From Kordiimonadaceae bacterium UBA4441 (GTDB lineage Bacteria; Pseudomonadota; Alphaproteobacteria; Sphingomonadales; Emcibacteraceae), in contig DGPL01000040.1 in the NCBI GenBank assembly GCA_002390425.1, forward strand, positions 31,434 to 95,433: DNA of 64,000 nt. The letters are read 5' to 3'. The notes under the pieces are model-generated. The model worked only from the letters and a program-made list of their open reading frames with translations, was not told the DNA's origin and made no database searches. The position numbers and the translations under genes are program-made. Below are positions 55,019-63,876 of this stretch, in pieces (positions within the stretch are counted from its first letter, which is position 1; every line of letters begins with the position of its first letter).

Positions 55019-56008
55019 TCCATTTAGTTTTTTTGCGACTTCAGGTGCAAAATATGTCCAAATACCGGATGCGCCAGCTCTTTTAAATGCCATTAGGCTC
55101 TCCATCATGCTTTTTTCAAGATCAAGCCAACCATTTGCAGCCGCAGCTTGAATCATAGAATATTCGCCACTTACTTGATATGCAAAAGTTGGGAAATTTA
55201 ATTCTTTGGTTACTCGTTCAATAATATCAAGGTAAGGCATTCCAGGCTTGACGATAATGCTATCCGCACCCTCATCAATATCCATAATAACTTCACGCAT
55301 GGCTTCATCTGTATTAGCCGGATCCATTTGATAGGTTTCTTTTCCGCCTTTTAAACTATTAGATGAACCGACAGCATCACGAAAAGGTCCGAAAAATGCA
55401 GATGCATATTTAGCGGCATAAGACATAATGTGAATATTAGGCATGCCTTTTTCTTCAAGCATTTCACGAATAGCCGCCACACGACCATCCATCATATCAG
55501 AAGGTGCAAGTATGTCGCATCCTGCACTAACCTGTACATGCGCTTGATTAACCAGGGCTTCTAACGTTAAATCATTATCTACATAACCGTCTTTAATTAA
55601 TCCATCTTGTCCATGATTTGTATATGGATCAAGTGCAACATCGCAAATGACACCAATTTCAGGAACTTGCGACTTTATAGCGCGCACAGTCCTGCAAATT
55701 AAATTTTCTGGATTAACACCTTCATATCCTTCATCGGATTTTAGTTCAGCTGGTGTTTGTGGAAAAATTGCAATTGCCGGAATACCGAGTTCATATGCCT
55801 TTGCGGCTTGTTCCACAATAAGATCTATTGTCCATCGCTTTACATTTGGCATTGAAGGTATATCAACCGATGCATTATTTCCTTCTTGTACAAATAGTGG
55901 CCAAATAAGATCCTTAACGGTCAAAGAGTTTTCGCGGACCATGTCCCTAGTCCACTCGTTTTGTCTTAGGCGTCTAGGACGGCTATTGGGGTAAGATCCT
56001 GCGATCAT
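55016..56008 (-). CDS. hemB: Delta-aminolevulinic acid dehydratase (Mg type)
   Basis: Porphobilinogen synthase of haem biosynthesis, 330 residues. Active-site lysines lie in SYAAKYASAFFGPFRDA and IIVKPGMPYLDII. The metal site is of the zinc-independent kind: the segment CDVALDPYTNHGQDG has aspartates where zinc enzymes have three cysteines. The gene is divergent from the MarR regulator that precedes hemA, so the haem precursor genes flank that regulator. Confidence 0.96.
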   Translation of the reverse strand: MIAGSYPNSRPRRLRQNEWTRDMVRENSLTVKDLIWPLFVQEGNNASVDIPSMPNVKRWTIDLIVEQAAKAYELGIPAIAIFPQTPAELKSDEGYEGVNPENLICRTVRAIKSQVPEIGVICDVALDPYTNHGQDGLIKDGYVDNDLTLEALVNQAHVQVSAGCDILAPSDMMDGRVAAIREMLEEKGMPNIHIMSYAAKYASAFFGPFRDAVGSSNSLKGGKETYQMDPANTDEAMREVIMDIDEGADSIIVKPGMPYLDIIERVTKELNFPTFAYQVSGEYSMIQAAAANGWLDLEKSMMESLMAFKRAGASGIWTYFAPEVAKKLNG

Positions 56009-56080
56009 AATAAGCTCCTGAAACTTTTTTCAGTTTTTTTATTCAATTTAATCGATTGTAAACAAATTTTTAACAGCTTG

Positions 56081-56105
56081 TTAGGTATGTTGTTATATAA
56101 CCTAG
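56081..56105. promoter_or_regulatory. Inverted repeat in the hemB / MarR divergent spacer
   Basis: TTAGGT and ACCTAG half-sites flank an AT-rich centre about 30-50 bases before the regulator ATG. A MarR dimer could bind here and control itself or hemB. Based on symmetry only. Confidence 0.3.
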
Positions 56106-56133
56106 CATAATAAAGCAAAATATTTTTATAGAC

Positions 56134-56661
56134 ATGAATGCAAGAATGTCATTAACACATCATAGCAGTAATTTAATTGGCGGCCATGAAACACAAGAAT
56201 CAAGAACACGCCATAACTTTCTTGAATGTCTTCGATTAATTGAAAAACTTCACAGAAGAATGTTGGATATCGTTAAGCATCGTCTTGATTCTAAAGGCTT
56301 AAGTGATATTAATTCTGTGCAGGCTTTGTTGCTTTATAATATCGGGGATCATGAAATAACAGCCGGTGACCTTAGAAATAGAGGTTATTATCTAGGTTCA
56401 AACGTTTCTTATAATCTCAAGAAGCTAGTAGAAGCCGGATACATTCGACAAGAGCGTTCGGAGCATGATCGACGTGCACTGCGAATCTGGCTAAGTGATA
56501 GTGGAAAATCTGTTTGTAACCTTGTTGGCGAACTATTCGACGAAAACTTAGATATGGTTAAAGATCAGAAACTATTCACAGATCAAGGGGTTAATGAACT
56601 TCGTGATCGTCTACGTTCACATGAAAGTTTTTGGACAGATATGCTCCGGTTTGCAGAATAA
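56134..56661 (+). CDS. MarR-family regulator (LdtR-like)
   Basis: Winged-helix transcription factor of 175 residues. The DNA-binding region is ITAGDLRNRGYYLGSNVSYNLKKLVEAGYIRQERSEHDRRALRIWL, and the N-terminal dimer helices begin with FLECLRLIEKLHRRMLDIVKHRL. The YYLGSNVSYNLKKL recognition helix is the form found in the LdtR group of alphaproteobacteria, which controls L,D-transpeptidase and stress genes. It lies between hemB (divergent) and hemA, a conserved neighbourhood. Confidence 0.87.
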   Translation: MNARMSLTHHSSNLIGGHETQESRTRHNFLECLRLIEKLHRRMLDIVKHRLDSKGLSDINSVQALLLYNIGDHEITAGDLRNRGYYLGSNVSYNLKKLVEAGYIRQERSEHDRRALRIWLSDSGKSVCNLVGELFDENLDMVKDQKLFTDQGVNELRDRLRSHESFWTDMLRFAE

Positions 56662-56808
56662 GAAATATTTCACACATTAAATTTTTTCTTTTGTGATCAC
56701 TTTTCAAATAATATAGAGTCAAAACCTTTCTGATAAAGCAGAATTGGCTTCCTTTGTTCGTTAATTTAAGGTAGGACAATGGCAAATTGAATCGTGTGGA
56801 ATTTTGTA

Positions 56809-58029
56809 ATGGATTATGACCGTATTTTTTCGGATGCTATAACGGCCATCAAAGATGAGGGACGTTATCGTGTTTTTATGGACATTGAGCGTAAGAAGGG
56901 TGAATTCCCTAGCGCGACATGGCATTCTGAAAATGGTGAAAAAGATATTGTTGTCTGGTGTAGTAATGACTATTTAGGAATGGGCCAACATCCTGACGTA
57001 ATTGCAGCTATGAAAGATGCAATTGATAAAGTTGGTGCAGGCTCAGGCGGCACAAGAAATATCAGCGGTACTCATCATTATCATGTCATGCTTGAAGAAG
57101 AGTTAGCCAGCCTTCACAAAAAGGAAGCCGCGCTTCTTTTTACTTCAGGCTATATTTCAAATGAAACATCCATTTCTACAATTGCAAAAATGTTACCTAA
57201 CTGCATTATTTATTCAGATGAATTAAATCATTCGTCAATGATCAACGGTGTATTAAACGGTAAATGTGAAAAAAGAATTTTCATGCATAATGATGCGAAG
57301 CATTTAGAAGAATTACTTAGGGCCGATGATCCGAAGGCAGCTAAAATAATACTTTTCGAATCTGTTTATTCAATGGACGGAGATTTTGCACCTATTAAAA
57401 AATTCTGTGATCTAGCAGATAAATATAACTGCATGACATATATGGATGAAGTACATGCAGTTGGTATGTATGGGCCACACGGTGGCGGTGTCGCAGAAGA
57501 ACGTGGCCTTATGGACCGTATTGATGTCATCGAGGGTACGCTTGGTAAGGCATATGGTATGATGGGCGGTTATATTACCGCAAGCAAAGATATCGTCGAC
57601 AGTGTGAGAAGTTTCGCCCCAGGCTTTATTTTCACGACCTCTTTATCGCCAGCAATTACGGCTGGTGCATTAGCCAGTGTTCGCCATCTTAAAAATTCCC
57701 AAGTGGAGCGCGACCGTCATCAGGAACGCGCGGCAACATTAAAGCATATGATGCGGGATAAAAAATTACCGGTTATGCCGTCTTTAAGTCATATTGTGCC
57801 GCTTTTGGTTGGTGATCCCGTAATTTGTAAGCAAGCATCTGATATGCTTCTTGAAGAATACGGTATTTACGTACAACCCATTAATTATCCTACGGTTCCT
57901 CGTGGTACGGAGCGTCTGCGGTTTGCGCCAAACCCACTTCATGACGATGAAATGATGGAGCATCTTGTGAATTCATTACAAGAAGTTTGGCAAAAATTGG
58001 ATATCCATAAATATTCAAGTGCGGCTTAA
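56809..58029 (+). CDS. hemA: 5-Aminolevulinate synthase (Shemin pathway)
   Basis: PLP enzyme that condenses glycine and succinyl-CoA, the C4 route to haem typical of alphaproteobacteria. Motifs: YRVFMDIERKKGEFPSATW, WCSNDYLGMGQHP, GSGGTRNISGTHHYH, YMDEVHAVGMYGPHGGG and the Schiff-base lysine in EGTLGKAYGMMGGYI. From the ATG at 56809 it has 406 residues and the expected MDYDRIF start; GTG at 56794 would add five residues. GGA at about 56798-56800 fits the ATG. Confidence 0.96.
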   Translation: MDYDRIFSDAITAIKDEGRYRVFMDIERKKGEFPSATWHSENGEKDIVVWCSNDYLGMGQHPDVIAAMKDAIDKVGAGSGGTRNISGTHHYHVMLEEELASLHKKEAALLFTSGYISNETSISTIAKMLPNCIIYSDELNHSSMINGVLNGKCEKRIFMHNDAKHLEELLRADDPKAAKIILFESVYSMDGDFAPIKKFCDLADKYNCMTYMDEVHAVGMYGPHGGGVAEERGLMDRIDVIEGTLGKAYGMMGGYITASKDIVDSVRSFAPGFIFTTSLSPAITAGALASVRHLKNSQVERDRHQERAATLKHMMRDKKLPVMPSLSHIVPLLVGDPVICKQASDMLLEEYGIYVQPINYPTVPRGTERLRFAPNPLHDDEMMEHLVNSLQEVWQKLDIHKYSSAA

Positions 58030-58051
58030 TTCAATTTGAATAGGAAAGGTA

Positions 58052-58237
58052 ATGAATAAAGATAACGGTTTTATCATTGAATTCATTGCCATGGGTAACT
58101 CTGTCAAAGTGACATGTATTGACCCGCGTACGGGACGCGAAGTTTCAACGATTGGTCCCGCAAATGCCCCAAGATCACAGCTCAGCAACGCTGCTGTTCG
58201 TAAAATGCAGTATGTGATTAATAAAGAACAAAGCTGA
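58052..58237 (+). CDS. Small conserved alphaproteobacterial protein (DUF6898-like)
   Basis: 61-residue soluble protein without signal or membrane segment. The central VKVTCIDPRTGREVSTIGPANAPRSQLSNAAVRKM pattern is one I associate with the DUF6898 family found directly after hemA. It has a good AGGAAAGG ribosome site and lies 22 bases after hemA, so it is probably co-transcribed with it. Function unknown. Confidence 0.8.
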   Translation: MNKDNGFIIEFIAMGNSVKVTCIDPRTGREVSTIGPANAPRSQLSNAAVRKMQYVINKEQS

Positions 58238-58242
58238 TTATT

Positions 58243-59541
58243 TCACAATTTATTTAAATCTACTACCTCATCAAACATTTGCAATGTCTGTTGATTTAAA
58301 ACTTTACCAATGATTTGCATAAATACGATACTTGCTAAACCGCCATCATTTTCGATACTTCCATTCATATTGAGAACGATAGATAAATCTTGATCAGGAA
58401 TATAAAAATAGCGCGTATGCGTATATAAATCCCCCGTGTTATGAATTGCATTTTGGTTTTGAAAAATTCCATGTGCGAAACCGTAACCCCTATCAATTTT
58501 AGTGCCGTCATTTAAATATTTAGGGGCTAATGCCATTTCAAACATTTTTTTTGATAAAATGGTACCGTTTGAAAGTGCGCGATGCCATTTGATGAGATCA
58601 TTTGCAGTACTCACAATATCACCAGTACCAGAAGCCTGTGAATCATGAAAATCAAATTTTCTTATTGTAGAAATATCATTATTTTCATTGTAACCTGTAA
58701 CGCGTTCTACATTAATATTACTATCGGTTAGAAAATGGCTATCTTTCATTTTTGCGGGCATAAATAAATTATTTCGAATATAGCTTTTTAAGTTTTGCTC
58801 ACTAACGCGCTCTACTATTACTGATAATACGAAATAGGCGGTATTACCATATTCATATTTTTCACCTGGTTCGAATTGAGATTTCATATTTCGCAACCAA
58901 TTTAATGTCTTTTCTTTATTTTGGGGAGATATACCATCAAATTCTTCTGATTGCATAACATCTGGAAGCCCATGTGTATGGGTCAATAAATGATGAATTG
59001 TAATGTTCTTACCATTTGGTAAGCCTTTAATATAAATTTCAAGCGTGTCTTCTAATTTAATTTTACCAGCCTCTACCAGTTGAAGTATAGACATAGCTGT
59101 GAATTCTTTACTGATTGAGGCAATATCAAAAAGCTGTTGAAAATTCCTCACAACACTCGCTTCAATGTTGGCTAAACCCTTTGAATATTTAAAATTTAAT
59201 TGACCTTTTTTCCATATAGTTAGTGTAGCACCAGCTCGATCATCGCTGAAATATGTATCTAACAAAGGAACTAAGTCTTTTTGATAATTACCCGCATTTT
59301 GACGTTCTGGCGAATAATCACCTTTATAACGAGTTCTGGGTTTTATACATTTTATAGCGGTTAGCGCAGATAAGCCGTCATCCATTAAGATGTTAAACTG
59401 AATTAAATCTTGGCCGGATACCTGAAATAACTGTTTTTTCTTATCTGTTATGAATACGACATTTGTAAATTGGTCATTTTTGCATTCAACCATTAAAGTG
59501 TCGGGCGAAACATTTGGTGAAATTCGCCAATCTCTTTGCAT
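58243..59541 (-). CDS. Serine hydrolase (beta-lactamase class C family), signal peptide lost by frameshift
   Basis: 432-residue hydrolase of the class C beta-lactamase / esterase family. Catalytic motifs are intact: SxxK in DIASISKEFTAM, YxN in YEYGNTAYF, and the third motif in IHNTGDLYTHTR. An N-terminal domain of about 110 residues precedes the catalytic part. As read from 59541 it lacks an export signal, which is unusual for the family. A signal-peptide frame lies directly upstream in another frame (59553-59678), and one missing A at about 59555-59558 would join them. Therefore the gene is probably frameshifted; an error in an A-run is possible. Confidence 0.82.
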   Translation of the reverse strand: MQRDWRISPNVSPDTLMVECKNDQFTNVVFITDKKKQLFQVSGQDLIQFNILMDDGLSALTAIKCIKPRTRYKGDYSPERQNAGNYQKDLVPLLDTYFSDDRAGATLTIWKKGQLNFKYSKGLANIEASVVRNFQQLFDIASISKEFTAMSILQLVEAGKIKLEDTLEIYIKGLPNGKNITIHHLLTHTHGLPDVMQSEEFDGISPQNKEKTLNWLRNMKSQFEPGEKYEYGNTAYFVLSVIVERVSEQNLKSYIRNNLFMPAKMKDSHFLTDSNINVERVTGYNENNDISTIRKFDFHDSQASGTGDIVSTANDLIKWHRALSNGTILSKKMFEMALAPKYLNDGTKIDRGYGFAHGIFQNQNAIHNTGDLYTHTRYFYIPDQDLSIVLNMNGSIENDGGLASIVFMQIIGKVLNQQTLQMFDEVVDLNKL

Positions 59542-59552
59542 TTCGTCAATTT

Positions 59553-59678
59553 TTATTTTATATCATAAGTACTAGAAGGAATACTGAGTGTTGATCTCGA
59601 TATCTTTACTTCAGATTGTGCATATCCATATGCAATTGAACATAAAAAAACTATAACATTGCTAAAGATAAGTTTCAT
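59553..59678 (-). pseudogene. Detached signal-peptide fragment of the serine hydrolase
   Basis: 41-codon frame on the minus strand encoding MKLIFSNVIVFLCSIAYG, then YAQSEVKIS and a short mature segment ending STYDIK before TAA at 59553-59555. Re-reading one A shifts to the frame IKIDEMQRDWRISP, that is the start of the hydrolase at 59541. In-frame ATGs at 59696 and 59699 are alternative starts. The remaining spacer up to 59867 holds only AT-rich sequence and the ribosome site of the permease gene. Confidence 0.7.
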
Positions 59679-59867
59679 ACTAAGGCCCAATATCATCATA
59701 TTTATTATAAATTCTAATTAAGCCTAGTTCACTGTTTATAGAAAACTGTTTGCGATGAAGTAACCTATTAATGAGATATGGTGCGCAATTAAAAATGTGA
59801 TCAAAAAATAAAAGAATTATACATAAATTGTTTTTCCGCTAGACTATTTAGAAAAGGGAGAGTGTAC

Positions 59868-61181
59868 ATGAATGAGGGGTCAAAAAAATTACTTGGGTTT
59901 TGGGATTTGATGGGAATTTCACTCGGTCAAATCATTGGTACTGGTGTTGTTATTCTTACTGGAATTAGTATTGGAATGACAGGTTACGGGGCACCGTGGG
60001 CGTTTGTGCTTGCTTTACTGATTGTTGCAATTCCAACCATTTCAATTGCGGCACTTGGGTCTGCCATACCAAACACGGGTGGTAATTATACATATGTACG
60101 TGACCTTCTTGGGCCAAGAACATCCTTTTTCTATTTATCTTTATTAATTGCAGGGCAGGTGATTCTAGCAAGTTTCGCGATAGGTTTTTCGGAATATGCT
60201 GCTGAACTTTTTCCAGATATTAATCTTACGCTTGTTGCTGCAGCTATAATGGTGCTTTGTTATTTAGCTAATCTAATGGGAATAAAAACAGCAGCGCGCT
60301 TTCAAAGCATTATGGTTCTTGTTCTTGTGATCTCATTAATAATTTATATCATTTCGGGCTTTGGCCATATCGATGATTACGCGCCATATACGGATCCTAA
60401 ACAAATTATGCCAAATGGATTTGGTGGTTTCTTTGCAGCGGCATTCTTGCTGCGTTTAAGTTTAATTGGTTCTGAATTTGTGTCTGAATTCGGTGGTGAA
60501 ATGGAAAACCCAGGAAAATTAATTCCACTTGTTATGGGAATTTCATTGCTTGTTGTGATTATTCTTTATATCGGTCTGGCAATTGTGGCATCGGGTGTTT
60601 TACCACTTGAAGAAATACAAGGCGCAAATTTAGGTGCAACGGCTGAGGTTGTGTTTTCACCAGCTGTTTATGTAGCCTTTATTGGAGGTGGTGTAATGAT
60701 TTCATTGGTCACGTCACTTAATGCCATATTTGCATGGTGTACACGCGGACTATATATGGCAACCGAAGACGGTTGGCTTCCTAGCGGTCTTGCTATTAAA
60801 AATAAATATGGAACTCCATACATATATCTAACTTTATTTTTTGTCGTTGGCATTACGCCAATTTTAACTGGGTTGAGCCTCGAATATGTTTCAATTCTTG
60901 GTAATGCGGTGGGGGCAATATTTGGACTGTTTCCTGTGGTGGCACTTTATAATTTAAGCAATCGCAATCCAGAAGCCTATAAAAATGCCCCATTTAGGCT
61001 TCCCGTATGGGCGACGAAATTATTCCCGATCATTGCCGTTGTGATTTATGGATATGGTATTTATTCATCCTGGGATTTTATTGGTGATTTGGGTTGGTCA
61101 TTATTAATTGGTTATGCAGCAGTAATATTAGGTTATATTTACTACCGCGCCCCAAAAGTAAAAGCATGCCAAAAGAATTAG
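59868..61181 (+). CDS. APC-family amino-acid permease
   Basis: Twelve-helix amino-acid/polyamine/organocation carrier, 437 residues from the ATG at 59868, which has GGGAG at 59856-59860; the GTG at 59862 sits inside that spacing. The first helix reads FWDLMGISLGQIIGTGVVILTGI and the following GYGAPWAFVLALLIVAIPTISIAALGSAIPNTGGNYTYV region is typical of the family. Substrate is unknown. It overlaps by 4 bases the end of the opposite-strand aminotransferase remnant. Confidence 0.92.
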   Translation: MNEGSKKLLGFWDLMGISLGQIIGTGVVILTGISIGMTGYGAPWAFVLALLIVAIPTISIAALGSAIPNTGGNYTYVRDLLGPRTSFFYLSLLIAGQVILASFAIGFSEYAAELFPDINLTLVAAAIMVLCYLANLMGIKTAARFQSIMVLVLVISLIIYIISGFGHIDDYAPYTDPKQIMPNGFGGFFAAAFLLRLSLIGSEFVSEFGGEMENPGKLIPLVMGISLLVVIILYIGLAIVASGVLPLEEIQGANLGATAEVVFSPAVYVAFIGGGVMISLVTSLNAIFAWCTRGLYMATEDGWLPSGLAIKNKYGTPYIYLTLFFVVGITPILTGLSLEYVSILGNAVGAIFGLFPVVALYNLSNRNPEAYKNAPFRLPVWATKLFPIIAVVIYGYGIYSSWDFIGDLGWSLLIGYAAVILGYIYYRAPKVKACQKN

Positions 61182-62392
61182 GCCGCTTTTTTTAAGACCG
61201 TCAATAATTTTTCTATATCATTCGTGTCATTAAATACTGATGGTGAAATCAGAATGCGATCTGAATAAGTTGAAATTTGAATATTTTCAGAATTCAGTGC
61301 AGGTGTAAGCGTTTCTCTTGCATTATCTTTCCAGGCGACAACCAGTGGACCATTGCTGTCTAATGGTGTTCTTAGTTTATATCCGATTTTCGGTAGTTCT
61401 TCTTTTAGCATATCTGTCATTATTCTAGAATGAGCATGAATATTATCAACGCCAATATCAAGGATATAAGGCAGTGATTCCTTTAATATAGAAATTCCAC
61501 TATATGAACGTGTACCAAGAGTAAATAGGCCGGCTGCGTTTTTTGGAAAACCATCATCATCTTGTTCATTGGTTTCGCCGGCACCTGAGAAACCCATGCT
61601 ACCATACCCGGGTCTTTTAAGTATAGATTGTGCATTTTTACTGGTGTAAACAAACCCTATACCAAAATCACCCATTAGCCATTTGTATGTTGAACATGCC
61701 GCAAAATCGAGACCACTTTTCTTTACGTCAATCGGTAATGAGCCTGCGGCTTGAATTATATCAGCATATACGAGCGCTCCATGCTCATGCGCTATATCAC
61801 ATACGGCTTTGATATCATGTTCAAAACCGCTCAACATAGATACCAGGGAAATAGCAATCAATTTAGTATCTGGGCGCATCGCTTTTTTAATGTCCTCGGG
61901 AATAATTTTACCGTCGCGAGGCTTAATTCGCGTAATACTTACACCTCTTCGCTCTAACCCTTTATAAAGGGCTTCCGATCCTGGGAAATGAAACTCATCA
62001 GTGATAATATGTCCTCCTGAACTAGGCAATCCTAGTCCACGGACAATCATCTGCTCAGCCGAAGTGGTGTTTTCGACATAGGCAACTTCACTGACATCAG
62101 CATTGATTATTTTTGCAAAATTGATAAGCGGTTCGCTGCTATCGTGTCGTCCACCAGGAGCACTTGGATCAAGCCGTCTTTTTGAAAGTTAGAGTTCGGC
62201 TGATCTTGATGAAGCTAAACTGATAGGATGCTGCGAAGCACTATTCAGATAAATAGTATCCATTTTACCAAAGGATGACTTATCAGGGAGTGATGGGGCA
62301 GCAAACGCAAAGTTATTCATTAAAGGATAAGCTGCACCTGCCAAGGATATTGTACGCGCCGATTTTAAAACTTTGCGTCTAGATAATGTCAT
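61178..62392 (-). pseudogene. Tat-exported class V aminotransferase with in-frame TAA
   Basis: Class V PLP enzyme split by one stop codon. The first part (62392 to 62189) has a twin-arginine signal LSRRKVLKSARTISLAGAA and begins the catalytic fold with TIYLNSASQHPISLASSRS, then meets TAA at 62189-62191. The same frame stays open for 46 codons (LSKRRLDPSAPGGRHDSSE and then VSEVAYVENTTSAEQ) into the part from 62050, which carries DIIQAAGSLPIDV and the Schiff-base lysine in CSTYKWLMGDFGIGFVY. A single substitution (for example TAT or TAC to TAA) is enough. Complete length would be about 404 codons. Confidence 0.85.
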
Positions 62393-62406
62393 TTATTGTC
62401 CCTCAA

Positions 62407-63876
62407 TTATTCTGTTAAAAGTCGAATGACGCCATCGCGTTTATTTAGCATAAATAATTTACCATCCTTAGTATGTGCAAGCCTTACATCTGCGCGGTAA
62501 GCTAGATCTTTACCCTGACTTTCATTTTTTGCTTGAATAATGTCCAGTGCAGTTTTGTTTGCGCCATTATCCTTTAATAAAATGCGGCGAATGGCATCTT
62601 GTCCACCTTCTGGTACTTGATCGGCGGAAACATAAAATAACTCACCACTAGCGAGCTCAGCAAAAACAATTAAATTTTTAAGCTGCGGGATATCGGTGTC
62701 ACGGTATACAGCAAGTCCACTAGACGCGACAGAAGACTGAAAAAGAGCATCTTTCTGATCATATTCAATTATCGGGAATATCATATTTTCATCATTTCGC
62801 GGATCGCTTACATTAACCCCACTTCTGCTTACATAACGGAAACTTCCTTCCCATTCTTTCCATCCTAAGTTTGCGCCCGCTCTTACTGGGCTGACTTCTT
62901 CAACAATATTTTGTCCAATATCGGCTACATACATTTGGCCATTATTTGTATCCCATGCGATACGATTTGGTGAGCGGGTCCCATATACATATATTTCTGG
63001 AAGGATGGTCCCATCATTTGCCAAAACGAACGGATTATCTTCTGGGATACCATATTGGCCATTGTTGCTATTTGAACCAAGTGGATTAATGCGCAGAATT
63101 TTTCCAAAAAGTGACGTTAAGTTCTGCGACATATTCATCGGATCTCCGCCGCTACCTCCATCACCAATACTAATATATAGCGTTCCAAATTCAGCAGAGC
63201 CCGCTTCAGCAAGGGGATTAAATGCAATTTGTCCACCATTATGATTGCCAAAGGGCTGTTCCATTCGAATTAGTTCACGTGGTGAACCGCCATCATATTG
63301 CGAAGCGCTGGCATCATTTGCTTTCCATTCAAGTAGTAGTGTGTCATGTGCGTCATTGCCGCCTTCTGGTGTAAAATCGGGATTTGGTCCTGTGTTTGAA
63401 CTATCAAGTAACGTATAAAAGCGCCCGTAACCGTCCGAACCTGCATTGTTAAAATCTGGATGAAGAGCAAGACCAGTGAAGCCTCTCTCAAGAACGGTCC
63501 ATCTAAGATCAACATTCCATTTATTATCACTTAAATTCAAATATTCAGTTACATTACCATTTTGACTAACGGTGTATAAAATTCCATGAAGATCATTAAC
63601 AAAATAACGCTTACCACCCGGCTCTAATTCCAGGTCCATAGCGAGCGCGGCTTCTTCTTCTAGATCGGGAAGAATTGCGAATTCTTCAAACCCAATTGTG
63701 ATAACGTCTTTTTCTGTTTCAATAGGATCTTTAAATGGATTATTTGTCACTTGAGCGTGTAATGATCCTACCATCATTAAGAATAACAAAATTGCCGACT
63801 TCAAAGTGGCAAAAACATGGTGATATTCAAAGTGCATTTTAATATTTATTTTTTTCTTATGGTTGGTCATTTTCAT
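62407..63876 (-). CDS. Glucose/sorbosone dehydrogenase-like PQQ beta-propeller enzyme
   Basis: Exported soluble-type quinoprotein of 489 residues. A hydrophobic signal (SAILLFLMMVGSLHAQ) follows a basic start; ATG at 63876 or 63870 are both possible, the latter with a better-spaced GAGG. Propeller motifs of the GSDH family: LERGFTGLALHPDF, FGNHNGGQIAFNP, YISIGDGGSGGDPMN, LFGKILRINPLG, VYGTRSPNRIAWD and VADIGQNIVEEV. It should oxidise a sugar or alcohol in the periplasm using PQQ. Gene begins 124 bases before the window end, where no other feature is seen. Confidence 0.9.
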   Translation of the reverse strand: MKMTNHKKKINIKMHFEYHHVFATLKSAILLFLMMVGSLHAQVTNNPFKDPIETEKDVITIGFEEFAILPDLEEEAALAMDLELEPGGKRYFVNDLHGILYTVSQNGNVTEYLNLSDNKWNVDLRWTVLERGFTGLALHPDFNNAGSDGYGRFYTLLDSSNTGPNPDFTPEGGNDAHDTLLLEWKANDASASQYDGGSPRELIRMEQPFGNHNGGQIAFNPLAEAGSAEFGTLYISIGDGGSGGDPMNMSQNLTSLFGKILRINPLGSNSNNGQYGIPEDNPFVLANDGTILPEIYVYGTRSPNRIAWDTNNGQMYVADIGQNIVEEVSPVRAGANLGWKEWEGSFRYVSRSGVNVSDPRNDENMIFPIIEYDQKDALFQSSVASSGLAVYRDTDIPQLKNLIVFAELASGELFYVSADQVPEGGQDAIRRILLKDNGANKTALDIIQAKNESQGKDLAYRADVRLAHTKDGKLFMLNKRDGVIRLLTE

